64,000 bases of DNA from positions 19,920,001 to 19,984,000 of the forward strand of contig NC_069368.1 of assembly GCF_021730395.1 (NCBI RefSeq), read 5' to 3'. The translations under genes were made by a program, and so were the position numbers. Numbering within the stretch: position 1 is the stretch's first letter; every line of letters begins with the position of its first letter. Shown here piece after piece: positions 42,698 through 54,674 of this stretch. Origin of the DNA: Mercenaria mercenaria (taxonomy: Eukaryota; Mollusca; Bivalvia; Venerida; Veneridae). Below the pieces are notes generated by a model. The model searched no databases. It worked only from the letters and a program-made list of their open reading frames with translations, and had not been told where the DNA came from.

Positions 42698-45600
42698 CTG
42701 AAACAAACATAGAAGACATATTTTGTTTAAAAAGATTAATATATAATTACATGTATGATATGATTAATAAAACTACAAATTAAAATTTTGACGTCTCGAC
42801 TTTGCACATTTTCTTCTTTTTTGCATCAGTTTTATATAATCTTGTATATTTGAAAGTAGAAATCCTACGTAGGGCAAACTACAACATTAGGAGCTTGAGA
42901 ATTTAACATACGTTCTACATATTTTATAATGTCATGTTCACTGAGTGACATATCAGGCTTAAGTACAACATAAGCCATTGGAAGCTCTCCAGCTCGTTCA
43001 TCTGGCATACCAATCACTGCTACATCTTCTATTGCTGGATGTTTGTGTAACAAGTCTTCTAGCTCTGCAGGTGCGACCTGAAATATTTTAATAGACAGAC
43101 TGAGGAATAATCACTGGAACGGAATGTTTAGGTCAACAGATTTTCCAGACAGCAACTATGTTTGCTTATAAATGGTTATGGTAGACTGAATTAACGCTTT
43201 TTGTAAGTTTTATGTAAACTGCCTGATTAATGAACAACATAGCACTATGTTGCAATAAGTATTAGGCGAAGTTTTTTGGAAATCGAAATTAGGCTAAAAG
43301 GGTATACCCTCTGAACAGGAAAATACTGTACTATATGTAATGGTGAAGAATCTTCACTATGCCTTCGAAGACAATGATTTTTTTTATTGGGTTTAGGGGC
43401 ACACTGACAAAATTTATGTCATATGGCGACTTTTCCAGGGTAGGTCGGAATTCCGAAAACAAACAATTTTTAGGCCTTATTAGCTATTCAATGGACGAAA
43501 GAAAGACGCATAAACTATGCACATGTACGTTATCAAACAATAGCAATTGTGTTAACATAACAATTTTCTTTAAAATAATTCTGAAAACGGGAGACCTAGT
43601 GAAACCTTCAATGAGAAAATATACAGTCTATACAAAAAAAAATTAAATACACAGTACAATAATCCCCATACAAATGAGAATGAAACAATAAATCTTCAAC
43701 TATTTGTGAAAAGTCTTTATAACTGATGTGCCTTGTTGAAAAACAAACGTACATGGTTATGAAAAGGCTTACAAACGTGGCATTACCAACTTTTACCGAT
43801 AAAGCGGGACAGCTTTACCTATCACAAAAGTCTATAAAACCAATAATCTAATATCTCTGCTACCGCTGCTAATCAGTCTTTGTAAGTATATAATATAAGC
43901 TTATATAAACGACTCTTTCAAGCCGAGCGCGTTAATTACAAAATCTTGAGAGCGAATAAATACATATTCAACTCATTCTCCTTATAAATGAGCAATTGTT
44001 CGATGACCTTGGGAGATAATCATGCTATTTTAAATGTCTTTCTCGTATTATGTTGTATGATAGACAACTAAACAAATTATTGCCATTAAAATGTGGACAC
44101 AGTCTATATTCATCAATACTTAAGTGCCTCCCCTTTTCTATTATAAGTGTATGTCTACAACATCGGAAATTAGATAAATATGGGTTTTTGAATATAACGT
44201 CAAACTTGTTTGAGAGACCGTGTTTACTAAGAGACCGCTTGTATTACGAAATCACTTTTTCAGATCCTTTTTGTGTTGTTATATAACAAGCTGTGTTGTA
44301 TTAAGATACCATTTGTGTTAAAGATCACTTTTTGCCTTTCTTTGTTGGTCACTTTGTACTACAATGATATTTCGCAGGTCAGTTTTTAGTTAATTAATAG
44401 TTGTTTTTTATTTTATCTGGTATTGGTTTAGGTAGAAAATTATGATAGCTCCTTCAAAAAACTACTAATTTTGTTTATATGTTTATATCATTGCAAATAT
44501 TACTAATCTAGCAAGTTTGGTAACATCGGAATGTTTTATCGATTAAGTTTTGGCCTAAATGATTTTGTTTACCATTATAACTGGTCAGATATGCGAAGTT
44601 CTCAACAGAAGTGAATTTGGTTGACCTTAATAAGTTTGTTATGTTTTTCGAATCCTTTATTAATTGCTTATACATGTAAATGTTTTTCACTTTGTTTATC
44701 TGGTCAGTTTACAGTTCTTGATTACAACTTTAGCAAAGTTGAATCACAGCCGAATGTATTGTCTATTAGGTCTATTAGATCTGACTTTAATTGTGTTGTT
44801 TATATCAGTACTTTAGTGTTTACTTTCAGTCATTTTTTTTTTCAAAAATACCAAGGAGTAATTGATTCTACATCTGTTGCTTACGGTTATTTGAGTACAT
44901 AATGAGGAATTATTGATTAGGAAAAGGACTAAATCAAAAAGGATGGAATCAAATAGGATGGAATCACTGAAATAGAAAATGTTTTAGAAAAAAGAAGTCG
45001 GATAATTGAACATAACGAAATCGGGTTCGAAAGTCGGTTATGGAATATGGAAGATTTGGAAAGGGTTGGAGTTGTAAGTTTAATTCATTACACTTTTCGG
45101 CTAAGAAGTATATAACTATCTTAAAGTTTGCGCAGGACAAAAACTGTTTAATAAGCCGATGTATTTATACCTGGGTCGATTCTTAGTATAGTTCGTCTAA
45201 ATTGTAAATAAACCCGTATGTCTTAACAAATGCTGACTTTCTTAATCTATGCAACCTACAAAGGGACATGAGGTGTTATATCTTAATGCAAGTTGTACCG
45301 CATGTCGTCTGTACGGATCGGTAGGTCTAATGATGTAAAACATTTGTGTAAAGTTTGCAAGTCGAGGAGTTCGTTAGATTGTTGAATTCTGAGCACAATG
45401 AATGATAAACGTATTCTCTTAAGTCTTTTTATGGTAAAATTTCTAGAAAAAGAAACAGAAGGGTCATCAACGTCTGTAACTGATAACGGATGTCTTCCGC
45501 ATCCACTCAGAGGAAAATTGTTTGCAACATTTTGGTTCATTCTAGTAATTTGCCAAACGTATCTGTACTTGTTCGACAATTGTGCATTTCTAGAATTCTT

Positions 45601-48600
45601 ATACTCCCGCTGAATAACCTAATATAGGTTTACCTATAGAGTCAAATATTTTAAATTCTTCTTTATGGTTTATTTCGGGTTGGGCGGCCCGTGGTTGTCC
45701 ATTTTTTCTATTTTTTAATAACCAAAGTATTTTCACGTCTAAATATTTTGAATTGGTTAACAATATGACATATGTGGTAACAAATTACAATAACGGGTAC
45801 ATGGACAGACGAACGGGTTGAAAGACTGCGTAACTACAGAGATCCTAATAATACACACATACCTGTAGGTCCTTATACTTGATCAACTCTTTAAGACGAT
45901 CTGTTATCACAATACAGTCGTTGTCTCCCATACGTCCTATATCTCCTACAAAAGATTTATCATGGCTTCTGATCACATTTCACATTCACAGTAAGCAAGA
46001 AAACAAATCTTAATTCATGATATGCTTGCACGAATAAAAAGTGGAATATTTAATCTTCCATTACAGAATTATTTGAATAGACTGTTATATGATCTTGAAG
46101 GTTACCCGGTAGTTCAAAAACAGTATCAAAGGGTTGACTATTTTGTTAGCTAACATTTTACGCAGAAACAATAGAAAAAAAGCTAACAATAGGCTGTCTC
46201 GCTGATTTCGCTAACATAAACACCCGTCGTTTTTATGGTCCCTTTATATGAGATACAAACGTTAAAGTTTAGCCTTTCATGTTAATAAAAATTATCAAAC
46301 AACACCAAATCACAAATTGAATAGCATGTTAAACATGTATTTTAACTCTGCAAAACAATGGTCAATTTTCAAAGAAATGCTACATATCTCCGTTTTGATG
46401 CATTTGCAGTAATGTCCCAAATACCTAGATGCAACGTAATTTTCATAGTTTTCAGCAATAGTTTATTACTATTTCTTTACAAACGGCATTCAGCTTTAAA
46501 GGACAACGTATTGAGAATATATTAGTATGCATCGTACTGGACGGTACGTAAGAACATATAATGGACATGTAGATTGTTGGTACAGATCATGTTCGTTTAT
46601 CAAATATTTCTGTTTGTTTTTTATGATATACTTCTTGACCTTAAATGTGCGCATTAAATGTGCTAGAAGGTCTAAACTTCCAACCTGTATGTAGCCATCC
46701 ATCTTCGTCTATCGTTGTTTTCGTGGCCTTTTCATTGTTTAGATAACCTTTCATTATTTGAGGACCTCTTACACACAACTCTCCCGTCTCGTTACGTCCC
46801 AGGCTTTTCCCAGTCGCTGGGTCTATAAACTGAATAAACATAGAAACTAAAATGTATAAACAGGTATGTACAGATTCCTTCTTTTAATGTATTGCAATCA
46901 GTAAAAGCAGTAGAAGTAACAACTCAAAATATTAGGGTTACAAATAGTACAAGTTAGCATACAGTACATAATAAGTCTCCCCTCCTCAGCTGTTGGGATT
47001 TTCGATCATTGACCACGTTAACGTGCGGTGACGTCAAAGTTTTTGTTGCGACCAAGAAAGAGTGCTTCTATATTTTATCTACTGTTTTAGATTAAGGGCA
47101 TATTAGAATCGAAATAATTTATAGCAAAAGAGTGTTTTAAACACTATTTATACACTCGGGCGGTAATACGTCGTACAAATAATTTCACTCGGGCTGCGCC
47201 CTCGTACAATTATTACCCCCGACGTATAACCGTCCATCGTGCATAAAAAGTGTTAAAGCACTCTTTTGCAATAAATTATTTCATAATTAAGTTGCCGTCG
47301 TGACTTAAAAAACACAACTAACGTCAAGCTCTGTATAAAATGCTACATTTATATTTTTGGGACAATCAGATTTACATTTTTGTATTCTTGGAATAACCTG
47401 GTTTATATTTTCGGAAAATCCGATATTGTTAGGTTTATTATTTAACTATTACACAGACGAAATAACAGATTGATTGAGTTAACTGAGAGTACCTTGGCTT
47501 CTGTGTTCGCAAGCAGCGGTCCAACAGACCCTGCTGTAATTGTTTCATAATCTAAAGTAACCACAGGAGAGGTCTCTGTCATACCATAACCTGCAAAACA
47601 AAGAACACGAATCGACTTTAATCTACAAAACAGGAAAAGTATTTTCATCTAAGACGTAAGCCATAAAGCAGATACATCGCAGTAAACCTAAAGGTATGTT
47701 GGGTAATAAAATACATGTGCGTCCTCACGACTGTGCATCATCAAACCGTAGATCTAGTTGTAACTGGGATACAAGAATACATATAAAAACATAATAAAAA
47801 ATTGGCAGGAAAAAAAGGGGGCATAATGTTGTTTAAATATAAAGTAGTGTTATGGAACGTATACACTGCACGTTAGATCACCACAAATATTAAGTGTGTG
47901 AACTTTCAATCTATTCCTACAAGTGCTTACTGAGATACCAGCTTACATTAAAAAAAAAGAGGCCGGCGAATGGATGAGAGCAATAGCTCTAAATTTTATA
48001 CTTCGAATGATCGAGCTAATAACTAACTTTGTCGTATAATTTTATTCTTCTTGCCCATGAACTCCTGGGAAACTGCCTCTGCAAGCGGAGCAGCACCACA
48101 AATTATTTTGCGTAAACATGAGAGATCAATCCTGTCAACGGCAGGATGGCGAGTGAGAAACAACAATAAAGGTGGTGTCAGAGTAATTTGTGTTACCTGA
48201 AAAATCGAAAGAGTACCTAAGAACACTTTACACTCATATAAATTAATTATGCATGGAATAATTCCATATTTTGAAACAAAGTGAATTAAAGTATTTCTGA
48301 AATCCCTTGAAGTTATTACATAACATTTTGCTTGTTTTACGTAAAATTTACTAACGAAGCCAGAGTGGCACGCAGCATCTTTAGTTCAGTTCCATCTTAT
48401 TAAAGATAATGTGTTAAAGTACAACAAATGTTATGGTAGAGGAACCCCTGCCTCCAATACCTCACACGAAGGAGTTCTATCAATAAAGGCATCCGAGGTA
48501 TGGTAGTGTCCAGTTTTCGAACTAATCGACATTGGCACATGTCCTTGAATGTCCCTAGGAAGTTTGTTTAGAGTCAGTTACGCATGATGTTACATTAAGT

Positions 48601-51600
48601 CTAGGGTTTATACGAACAACTTCTAACCTATTCTGTATTAGATGAAATAATTATCAACAGAAATTTAATACCTTATGTTTCACAATTGCCTTTAAATATC
48701 CTTCAGGATCGAACCCAGTGGGTATAACCACTAAACCGCCATCTTGTAATGTACCACACAAGGACATAACCATTCCATATATGTGGTAGAATGGGAGTAC
48801 TGCGAGGTATGTGTCATCCGTGGTGGTACTAAAAGCATTTCTAAAATAAACATAGACACAGAAAATACAATTATAGGTTATGGGTCGGGATTAACAGAAA
48901 GAGTCTGCTCCAGTTAGTTTAAAAACATGCGATGAACTTAAAAGAGGCAAGATTGATACAGAGGAATTGAAACCATTGGTTACAAAGTAGTTTTACCAAA
49001 CAATCCCGTTGTTGTCGACTAAACTAACAAATAGATATTTGATGACAAGAGAATGAAAAAACAAAATCAAATTATAATTATGCATTGATTGTACAGTATA
49101 AAACATATCAATATTTCCTTGCGATCGTTCACGTCATTAGTGATTTTCTCATATTTTCAATACAAGAACTGCAAAGGAAAATTCTTACTGGTGTTGTATT
49201 AGATTCGATACGACATTATAATGACTTAGCATCACGCCTTTAGGAAGCCCAGTGGTACCACTGCTATAAGGCATAATGACAACATCTTCCTGTGGGTTGA
49301 TTGAAATATCCGTCGGAAAACACTTGCCGTCGTCGGCTAACATATCGGAAAAAGGCCGGCAACCATCAGCTTTACCTATAACTATAATGTCCTACACAAA
49401 CAAAAACAACAACTGATTTATGATTGATATGGTTTTAAAGCCTATAATATCAAAACAGAACTAAAGGCAATTTGTAACGACATATCTCTGAATCATTTGT
49501 CTTCTCTAGATAATCTGGATGTGTTAAACTATTTGAGCAGGTTTTCGAACTACTATTCCGCAGTTCCTAACATAGCAACATGCTTTCATATTTTTGCATG
49601 AATTCTGATTTTTACGAGAAATCCACTAATATAATATATTTACGTTACGGAGAAAACACATTTTTTCACCGTTGCTAATAAAACATGAGAAAAAGAAAAA
49701 CACCAGAAAGAAAAGATTTGTGGGTTTAACATCATGTAGTACTTACTTGTGTTGATAAGGCTTTTAAAGTATCTAAGGGTTTTCATGAGTACTAACATTG
49801 CAATGCGTACATGCATTAAAAGCGGTTCTGTTGATTTGGTCTTAGACGTAAGCTTAACAAAATTCCTCAATATTTGTGAGGGTATTAACGCTAGCCTTAT
49901 GGAATCATGCAAGACAAAGCCAGCCAACGGCACATTTACAACGTCGTCCGCTTTACTCTGTCTATTAGACTGTATCCATTTTAACGCCCTACGAGCTATG
50001 CATGCACTGCTTTATGAAAATTACTACTTAAGCTTATTCTAGAATTTTCGAAAATATTCTAAGTACTTATCATACATTTCTCCGAAACTTCACCAGTCTT
50101 GGGTATTTGAAATATATAACACTATACAACACTCACTTTTACTTGACATATTAACACAACCCTACCCGCTTTAAATAAGGAAATAAAATGGTTATTTTTA
50201 GTAAGTACTGCAAGCAATCTAATCATCTAATGGTTAAAACCAATTTGTAAGTAAAATTTAAGCCTCTGAACAAGACCACTTTCATCTGATGGTTGAACCA
50301 ATTTGTAAGTAAAGAAACAACATGCTAGAGTTCCACTGTAAATAAAGAAAACTTAGTTATGGGAGACATAGGGAATGAAGCCGGTCTACTGATCAATTTA
50401 CTAATGCTGCTGTGGTGATATGCTGCGGAAGTTGTGGAAAACTTTTTCTACTTTTTTTTGCATGAATATGAGAGAGGAGCAAACAAGGATGCTACAGACC
50501 AAGTTTGGCGAAGATCCATCCAGTGGTTCATGAAGTCATTGAAATAATTTTCTACTTTTAGACCTGGCGGACCATAACAGTGCTTGCTAAGCGGGTGCAT
50601 TTGAACAACATTGAAAAAAGTTTATACAAGGATGCTAAAGACCGAGTTTGGGGAAGACCCATCGAGTGGTTCATGAGAAGAAGTCGTTTAAAGATTTTTT
50701 TCTTCTATTTTCAGTTCCAGCGGTTCCTGAAAGGGACCCAGCAAACCAGTTTGAACAAATTTTGATAAAGATCCTTGCTACTGATGCTACTGACCTTGAC
50801 TGGTGTAATCCTCATCAGTAGTGTTAGAGGTGAATATGATAAAATAAAATTGTTACTGCAGGACGACAGACTACGGAAGCAGGACGATGGACGCCTGTCC
50901 ATCCCCAGTACTAATACTTCATCCTGAACAAAGTTCATTTGAGCTATAAAGAGACGATACTAACGCTGATGTCTGCTTCCCTTGCCTTTATTACAAGCGG
51001 AGGAATAGTAACGAGCATCCTCGTCCCTGAATGCTTCACATGCTTTTCCAGCTCTCCTGCATAACATGAATTTCAAACGTATATTTTGATCGGACTAGTA
51101 TAAGAAATTAAATATCGTTGCATTTAATTCAACATCTTCTCTTTTAGTGGTTAGAGAATATATGGACAAAAATTGACACGGAATCCAGTTATGAGTTATA
51201 GCATAAACGAATGAGATAGACGAGAGAATGGGGGAGTAATGCAAGTCAAGAAATTACTAGTATGTTATAATATTAGCATAAATATGTGGAAGTATAGCAT
51301 AAGATGTGAATAGTTTCTGGAAATTTAGGTAAAACGTGAAAATTTGTTTCACTTGTACATCATTTAATAACATATGAGATTTGGAGAGATGAAAGAATTA
51401 CCAGACGTGATTGCAGGATTAGCCGTCGTCAAGACAATACCAACAGAAGCACATCCTAGTAACAGAAAACAAAACTCTGGGTTGTTGGTGCCACAGTAAC
51501 AGATAACGTCATTCTTTCGGAGCCCTTTCCTGTACAAGAAACTGCCAACCTTTCTTGAGAGATCCTCCAGCTGCCAGTAAGTGTATATAGTGCCAGTGGC

Positions 51601-51609
51601 ATCGTCCAC
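42573..51609 (-). CDS. AMP-forming acyl-CoA synthetase, ACSF2/4-coumarate-CoA-ligase-like, N-terminus missing (10 exons)
   Basis: The enzyme activates a carboxylic acid to an acyl-adenylate, then to an acyl-CoA. Exons in coding order: 51402-51609, 50965-51056, 49189-49391, 48672-48840, 48028-48196, 47493-47590, 46685-46829, 45863-45945, 42912-43077, 42573-42697; phases all agree and total 485 residues. Motifs in order: [12 protein letters not shown] (phosphate-binding loop), [65 protein letters not shown] and SPSGKILRR with the catalytic lysine. Family members run about 540 residues, so 50 to 60 are missing at the start; exon 51402-51609 begins in phase 0 after an acceptor, so upstream exon(s) must exist. 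The C-terminus LSGSQH has no SKL-type peroxisomal signal. The substrate cannot be told from sequence. It looks intact otherwise. Confidence 0.85.
42912..43077 (-). CDS. acyl-CoA synthetase exon
   Basis: Reads [52 protein letters not shown]. Donor GTATGT chosen because it joins in phase to the last exon as YVEQNVADFK. Reading past it runs to a stop without the final lysine motif. Confidence 0.9.
43078..45862. other. long intron of the acyl-CoA synthetase gene
   Basis: 2.8 kb, AT-rich, with one SINE tail (43386-43436) and the adjacent one-arm foldback relative (43437-43478). Frames such as 44050-44286, 44621-44902 and 45283-45579 resemble nothing known. Confidence 0.6.
43386..43436 (-). mobile_element. 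SINE tail fragment in an intron
   Basis: TTGGGTTTAGGGGCACACTG and AATTTATGTCATATGGCGAC are the reverse of the shared tail. Confidence 0.5.
45863..45945 (-). CDS. acyl-CoA synthetase exon: hinge region
   Basis: Reads [27 protein letters not shown]. It holds the D-x-x-K hinge between the large and small domains. KYKDLQ replaces the common KYKGFQ. Phase 1 in, 0 out. Confidence 0.9.
46685..46829 (-). CDS. acyl-CoA synthetase exon
   Basis: Reads [48 protein letters not shown]. Phase 0 in, 1 out; donor GTTGGA is unusual but forced by the frame. Confidence 0.85.
47113..47283. mobile_element. 171-bp foldback element in an intron
   Basis: AATAATTTATAGCAAAAGAG, TGTTTTAAACACT at the left mirrors AGTGTTAAAGCACTC, TTTTGCAATAAATTATTT at the right. 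At the centre GGGCTGCGCCC is itself a small hairpin. Located between the exons at 47493-47590 and 46685-46829. Confidence 0.65.
47493..47590 (-). CDS. acyl-CoA synthetase exon: YGMTE motif
   Basis: Reads [32 protein letters not shown]. The junction gives QSYGMTE where most relatives have QGYGMTE. Phase 1 in, 0 out. Confidence 0.9.
48028..48196 (-). CDS. acyl-CoA synthetase exon
   Basis: Reads [39 protein letters not shown]: the T-x-x-x-x-P-P-L and GAAPL motifs. Phase 0 in, 1 out (donor GTTAGT). Confidence 0.9.
48672..48840 (-). CDS. acyl-CoA synthetase exon
   Basis: Reads [55 protein letters not shown]. Phase 2 in, 0 out. Confidence 0.9.
49189..49391 (-). CDS. acyl-CoA synthetase exon: AMP-binding loop
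   Basis: Reads [18 protein letters not shown], then [47 protein letters not shown] is the AMP-binding signature. Phase 0 in, 2 out (donor GTAAGA). Confidence 0.9.
49392..50964. other. intron of the acyl-CoA synthetase gene with an old repeat
   Basis: From about 50465 to 50945 repeated phrases (GATGCTACAGACCAAGTTTG / GATGCTAAAGACCGAGTTTG, GAAGATCCATCCAGTGGTTC / GAAGACCCATCGAGTGGTTC, ATGAAG / ATGAGAAG) mark a diverged tandem-core element. The rest is unassigned. Confidence 0.5.
50965..51056 (-). CDS. acyl-CoA synthetase exon
   Basis: Reads [30 protein letters not shown]: the usual GELxxQLxxSxAKxL region. Phase 1 in, 0 out (donor GTTAGT). Confidence 0.85.
51402..51609 (-). CDS. acyl-CoA synthetase, first identified exon
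   Basis: Reads [57 protein letters not shown]. Acceptor TTTGTAG, donor GTAATT, phase 0 in, 1 out. Confidence 0.85.
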
Positions 51610-52640
51610 CTACAAAGTAAAGTTACCTTTGAGAATGAAAAAATAAAATCCAGGACAATAGAATCTGCATTTTAAGCTTATTTAAAATTTAGAAAAAAAG
51701 ACATTTTCTAGCAAAGAACAAAATATTAGATAAACTTGTCTCTTTCTTTTGAGTTTGTTGTTGCTAATTATTGGTCTTGTCTAAATTTCCTTCTTAAAGT
51801 ATAAAAAGAACGCTTCATTACTGAATCACGTTTTCTTTATCGAATCGCCATACTGCCAGCACTTTCTGTAGCTATATTTCAAAAACATGTATTTGCGGGT
51901 GGGGGTGGTGTTGGGGGTTGGCTGTTTGACTGTTATTGATGTGTTTGTGTTTTTTTTTTTTTTCTTTTTCTTTTTTTTTTCACTATTTTGTGACATCCTA
52001 AATTCATTTATGAATTTTCCAAACTCGTTCAAATCCGATTTATTTTATGATATCTTAAATTCAAATTAATAATATCTTTAATTCTACTTTACTGAATCCA
52101 GACGTGAATTTAAGATATCATTAAAAAGAATTTAGGATGGCTTGAAATAGATCGATTTTGCGATACCACTAAATCTAAAATTTTATACTGGTGATATTAA
52201 AATTTATTCTTTGATATCAACACACCCAATTCCCCACCCCACCCCACCCCCCATCCTTCAAACTTCTTGTAATTATTAAGAGCATTGATAATAAAAATGC
52301 ATTTTTAAAACACACTGAAATGGTTACAAAATGCACCTATGCTCAATATATGTTAAAATGCTAAAACATATTCCCTGAAGGGGATGGGTAGGGGTGGGGC
52401 GGGTCCTGATCCCAAGTGTCTGTGATAAATACTCAGACCCTAAAACTCTTAAAACTGAGAAACCTCTAAAACAAAAGCAAAAACTGCCTACAATCTAAGA
52501 ACACAACTATCTGCTTACCTGGTGGCGGGAATAAAAAGAGATCTTCCGTCTGTCCCCTCTTTTTTGGGCCGCTATACGGAGTTTTAACTGGTGAAAATCA
52601 CAGCAAAAAGTGAAGAAACTAGCGCAGACCACAGCAACAG
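51610..52640. other. upstream flank of the acyl-CoA synthetase fragment
   Basis: Low-complexity runs (T-rich near 51950-51980, CCCCACCCC near 52230-52252) and no convincing exon. The missing N-terminal exon(s) should lie here or further upstream. Confidence 0.45.
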
Positions 52641-54440
52641 AAAATCAAAATTTGTTCGTTACGTACGAACAAAATTCCAAATAACATTTACAAATTCTTG
52701 TCATTTCTCAAATTTTTAATTGCAATTTGGAATTTTTGGTTCGTACGTACAACAAATCCTGCAGTTCGTACTACGACGCAATAATCCATATTCCGTATTA
52801 TTTGTTTCAGTTCAGACATGCTGTTTCAAAACAGCTCTGATTTGTTCGTACGTCGAACAAAATTCCAAATAGCTTTAAAATTAACTTTTTCATTTCTCAC
52901 TATCATTTGTTCATACTATGAACAAGCCAGGATTTGTTCGTACGTACGAAAAATGAGAGAACCAAAAAAGAATGTATTCTTAAAAAAAATGCAACTTGGG
53001 AATTTGTACAGTACGTACAACAATCCTGTCCCATATTAATTTTTCAATTCTGATATTCTGTTCAAACAGCCCAGAATTGTTCGGAACGTGATCCGAACAA
53101 AATTCCAAAATAGCTTTAAATTTTCTTTAACATTTCCTCACTATCATTTGTTTCATACTATGAACAGCCTGGATTGTTCGTACGTACGAACCAATGAGAG
53201 AACCGCAAAAGAATTTATTCTTAAAAAAATGGCAATTTGGCATTTTGTTCGTACGTACGCACAAATCCGGTCCATATTATTATTCAATTCCTGATTATTC
53301 AGTTTAAAAAAAAACAAACAGACCCAGTTGTTCGGACGTACGAACAAAATTCCCAAACTCTTTAAAAATTCTTTTTCATTTCATTTCTCACTATCATTTG
53401 TTCGTACTACGAACAAATGAGAGAACTGAAAAAAGAATTTATTCTTAAAAAAATGCAATTTGGAATTTGTTCGTACGTACGAACTAATCCTGTCCATATT
53501 TTTTTTTCAATTCTGATATTCTGTTCAACAGCCCAGATTTGTTCGGACGTACGAAACAAAATTCCAAACTGCTTTAAAAGTCTTTGTGTGGCATTTCTCA
53601 CTATCATTTGTTCGTACGTACGAACAGTCTGATTTGTTCGTAACGTATGAACAAATGAAGAACTGAAAAAGAATTTATTCTTTAAAAAATGCCAATTTTG
53701 GAATTTTGTTTCGTATGGTACAACAAATCCTGTCCTATTTTTTTTCAATCTCTGATATTCTTCTGTTTCAACAGCCCCGATTTTTTCGGACGTACGAACA
53801 AAATTCCGAACTGGCTTAAAAATTCATTTTCATTTCTCATTATCATTTGTTTCGCAAATCCTGTTCATATTTTTTTCATTTCTGATATTCTGTTCAAACA
53901 TGGCCCAGATTTGTTCGGTCGGCCGATACAACAAAATTCCAAACTGCTTCTAAAATTCTTTTTCCATTTCATTTCACACTATCATTTGTTTTTATACGTA
54001 CGAACAAATGAGAGAACTGAAAAAGAATTTTATTCTTAAAAAAATGCCATTTGGAATTTTGTTCGTACGTACGAACAAATCCAGTCCATATTATTTTCAA
54101 TTCTGATCGAACAGCCAGATTTGTTTGTACGTACGAACAAATCCGAACTGCTATAAAAATTCTTTTTCCCTTCACAATCATTTGTGAGTAATGAGCAGCC
54201 TGCATTTGTTCATATGTATGAACACATGAGAGAACTGAAAAAGAATTAACTTTTAAAATAATAAAAAAGCAATTTGGAATTTGTTCGTACATACGAACAA
54301 ATCCAGGGTCTGTATGCAAAAGATACTTTCAGTTCCTGACATTTTTGTTGAACAGTCCAGATTTTTTCGGACGTACAAACAAATTCCAAATTGGCATTTA
54401 AAAATTCTTTTGCATTTCTCATAATCATTTTTCTATACCA
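52640..54440. repeat. array of about two dozen near-palindromes around TTCGTACGTACGAA
   Basis: The motif TTTGTTCGTACGTACGAA (best form reads the same on both strands) recurs about every 70 to 75 bases, roughly three per 220-bp unit, about eight units. Spacers come in recurring types: AATGAGAGAACTGAAAAAGA, TTTCTCACTATCATTTG with TTCTTTTTCA, and TTCTGATATTCTGTTCAA. The first two are approximate inverses of each other, so direct and inverted blocks alternate. Copies differ by many one-base indels and by TTCGG for TTCGT. The reading frames here are by-products. Confidence 0.8.
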
Positions 54441-54589
54441 ATCCACTTAATACAATTTTGAAAACAATACAACAATCACCACTGAAAATTTCACACATAA
54501 TTAATCTATATATTTAGAAAAAAAAACAAAAACAAATACTTATGAACATAATAAATATAACACAAAAGTCTAACAAATAAAAAACAAGA

Positions 54590-54670
54590 GCTGTCATTGA
54601 CAAACGCTGTAAGTGACAAATGCACAACCCTCCACCCACAAGTATGCTATAGTCGTATGCACAAAAAAAA
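54590..54670. repeat. repeat head fragment
   Basis: ACAAGAGCTGTCATTGACAA, ACGCTGTAAGTGACAAATGC resembles the start of another ACAAGAG-headed repeat, cut short by the next element. Confidence 0.4.
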
Positions 54671-54674
54671 GAAA

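Noticed and set aside
43386-43646. Plus-strand open frame in an acyl-CoA synthetase intron
   Set aside because: It reads through a SINE tail and a foldback fragment and has no similarity to a known protein.
52527-52600. A first exon of the acyl-CoA synthetase ending at a GTAAGC donor
   Set aside because: The donor is good but the encoded text (KTPYSGPKKRGQTEDLFLF) does not resemble the family's N-terminus and the upstream side runs into the palindrome array.
52640-54440. A CRISPR-like array of repeats and spacers
   Set aside because: Spacers are themselves repeated, there are no cas genes, and the surrounding genes are eukaryotic with introns.
52818-54446. Open frames with repeated VRTYEQ-like text
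   Set aside because: The text is the translation of the CGTACGTACGAACAA palindrome units.
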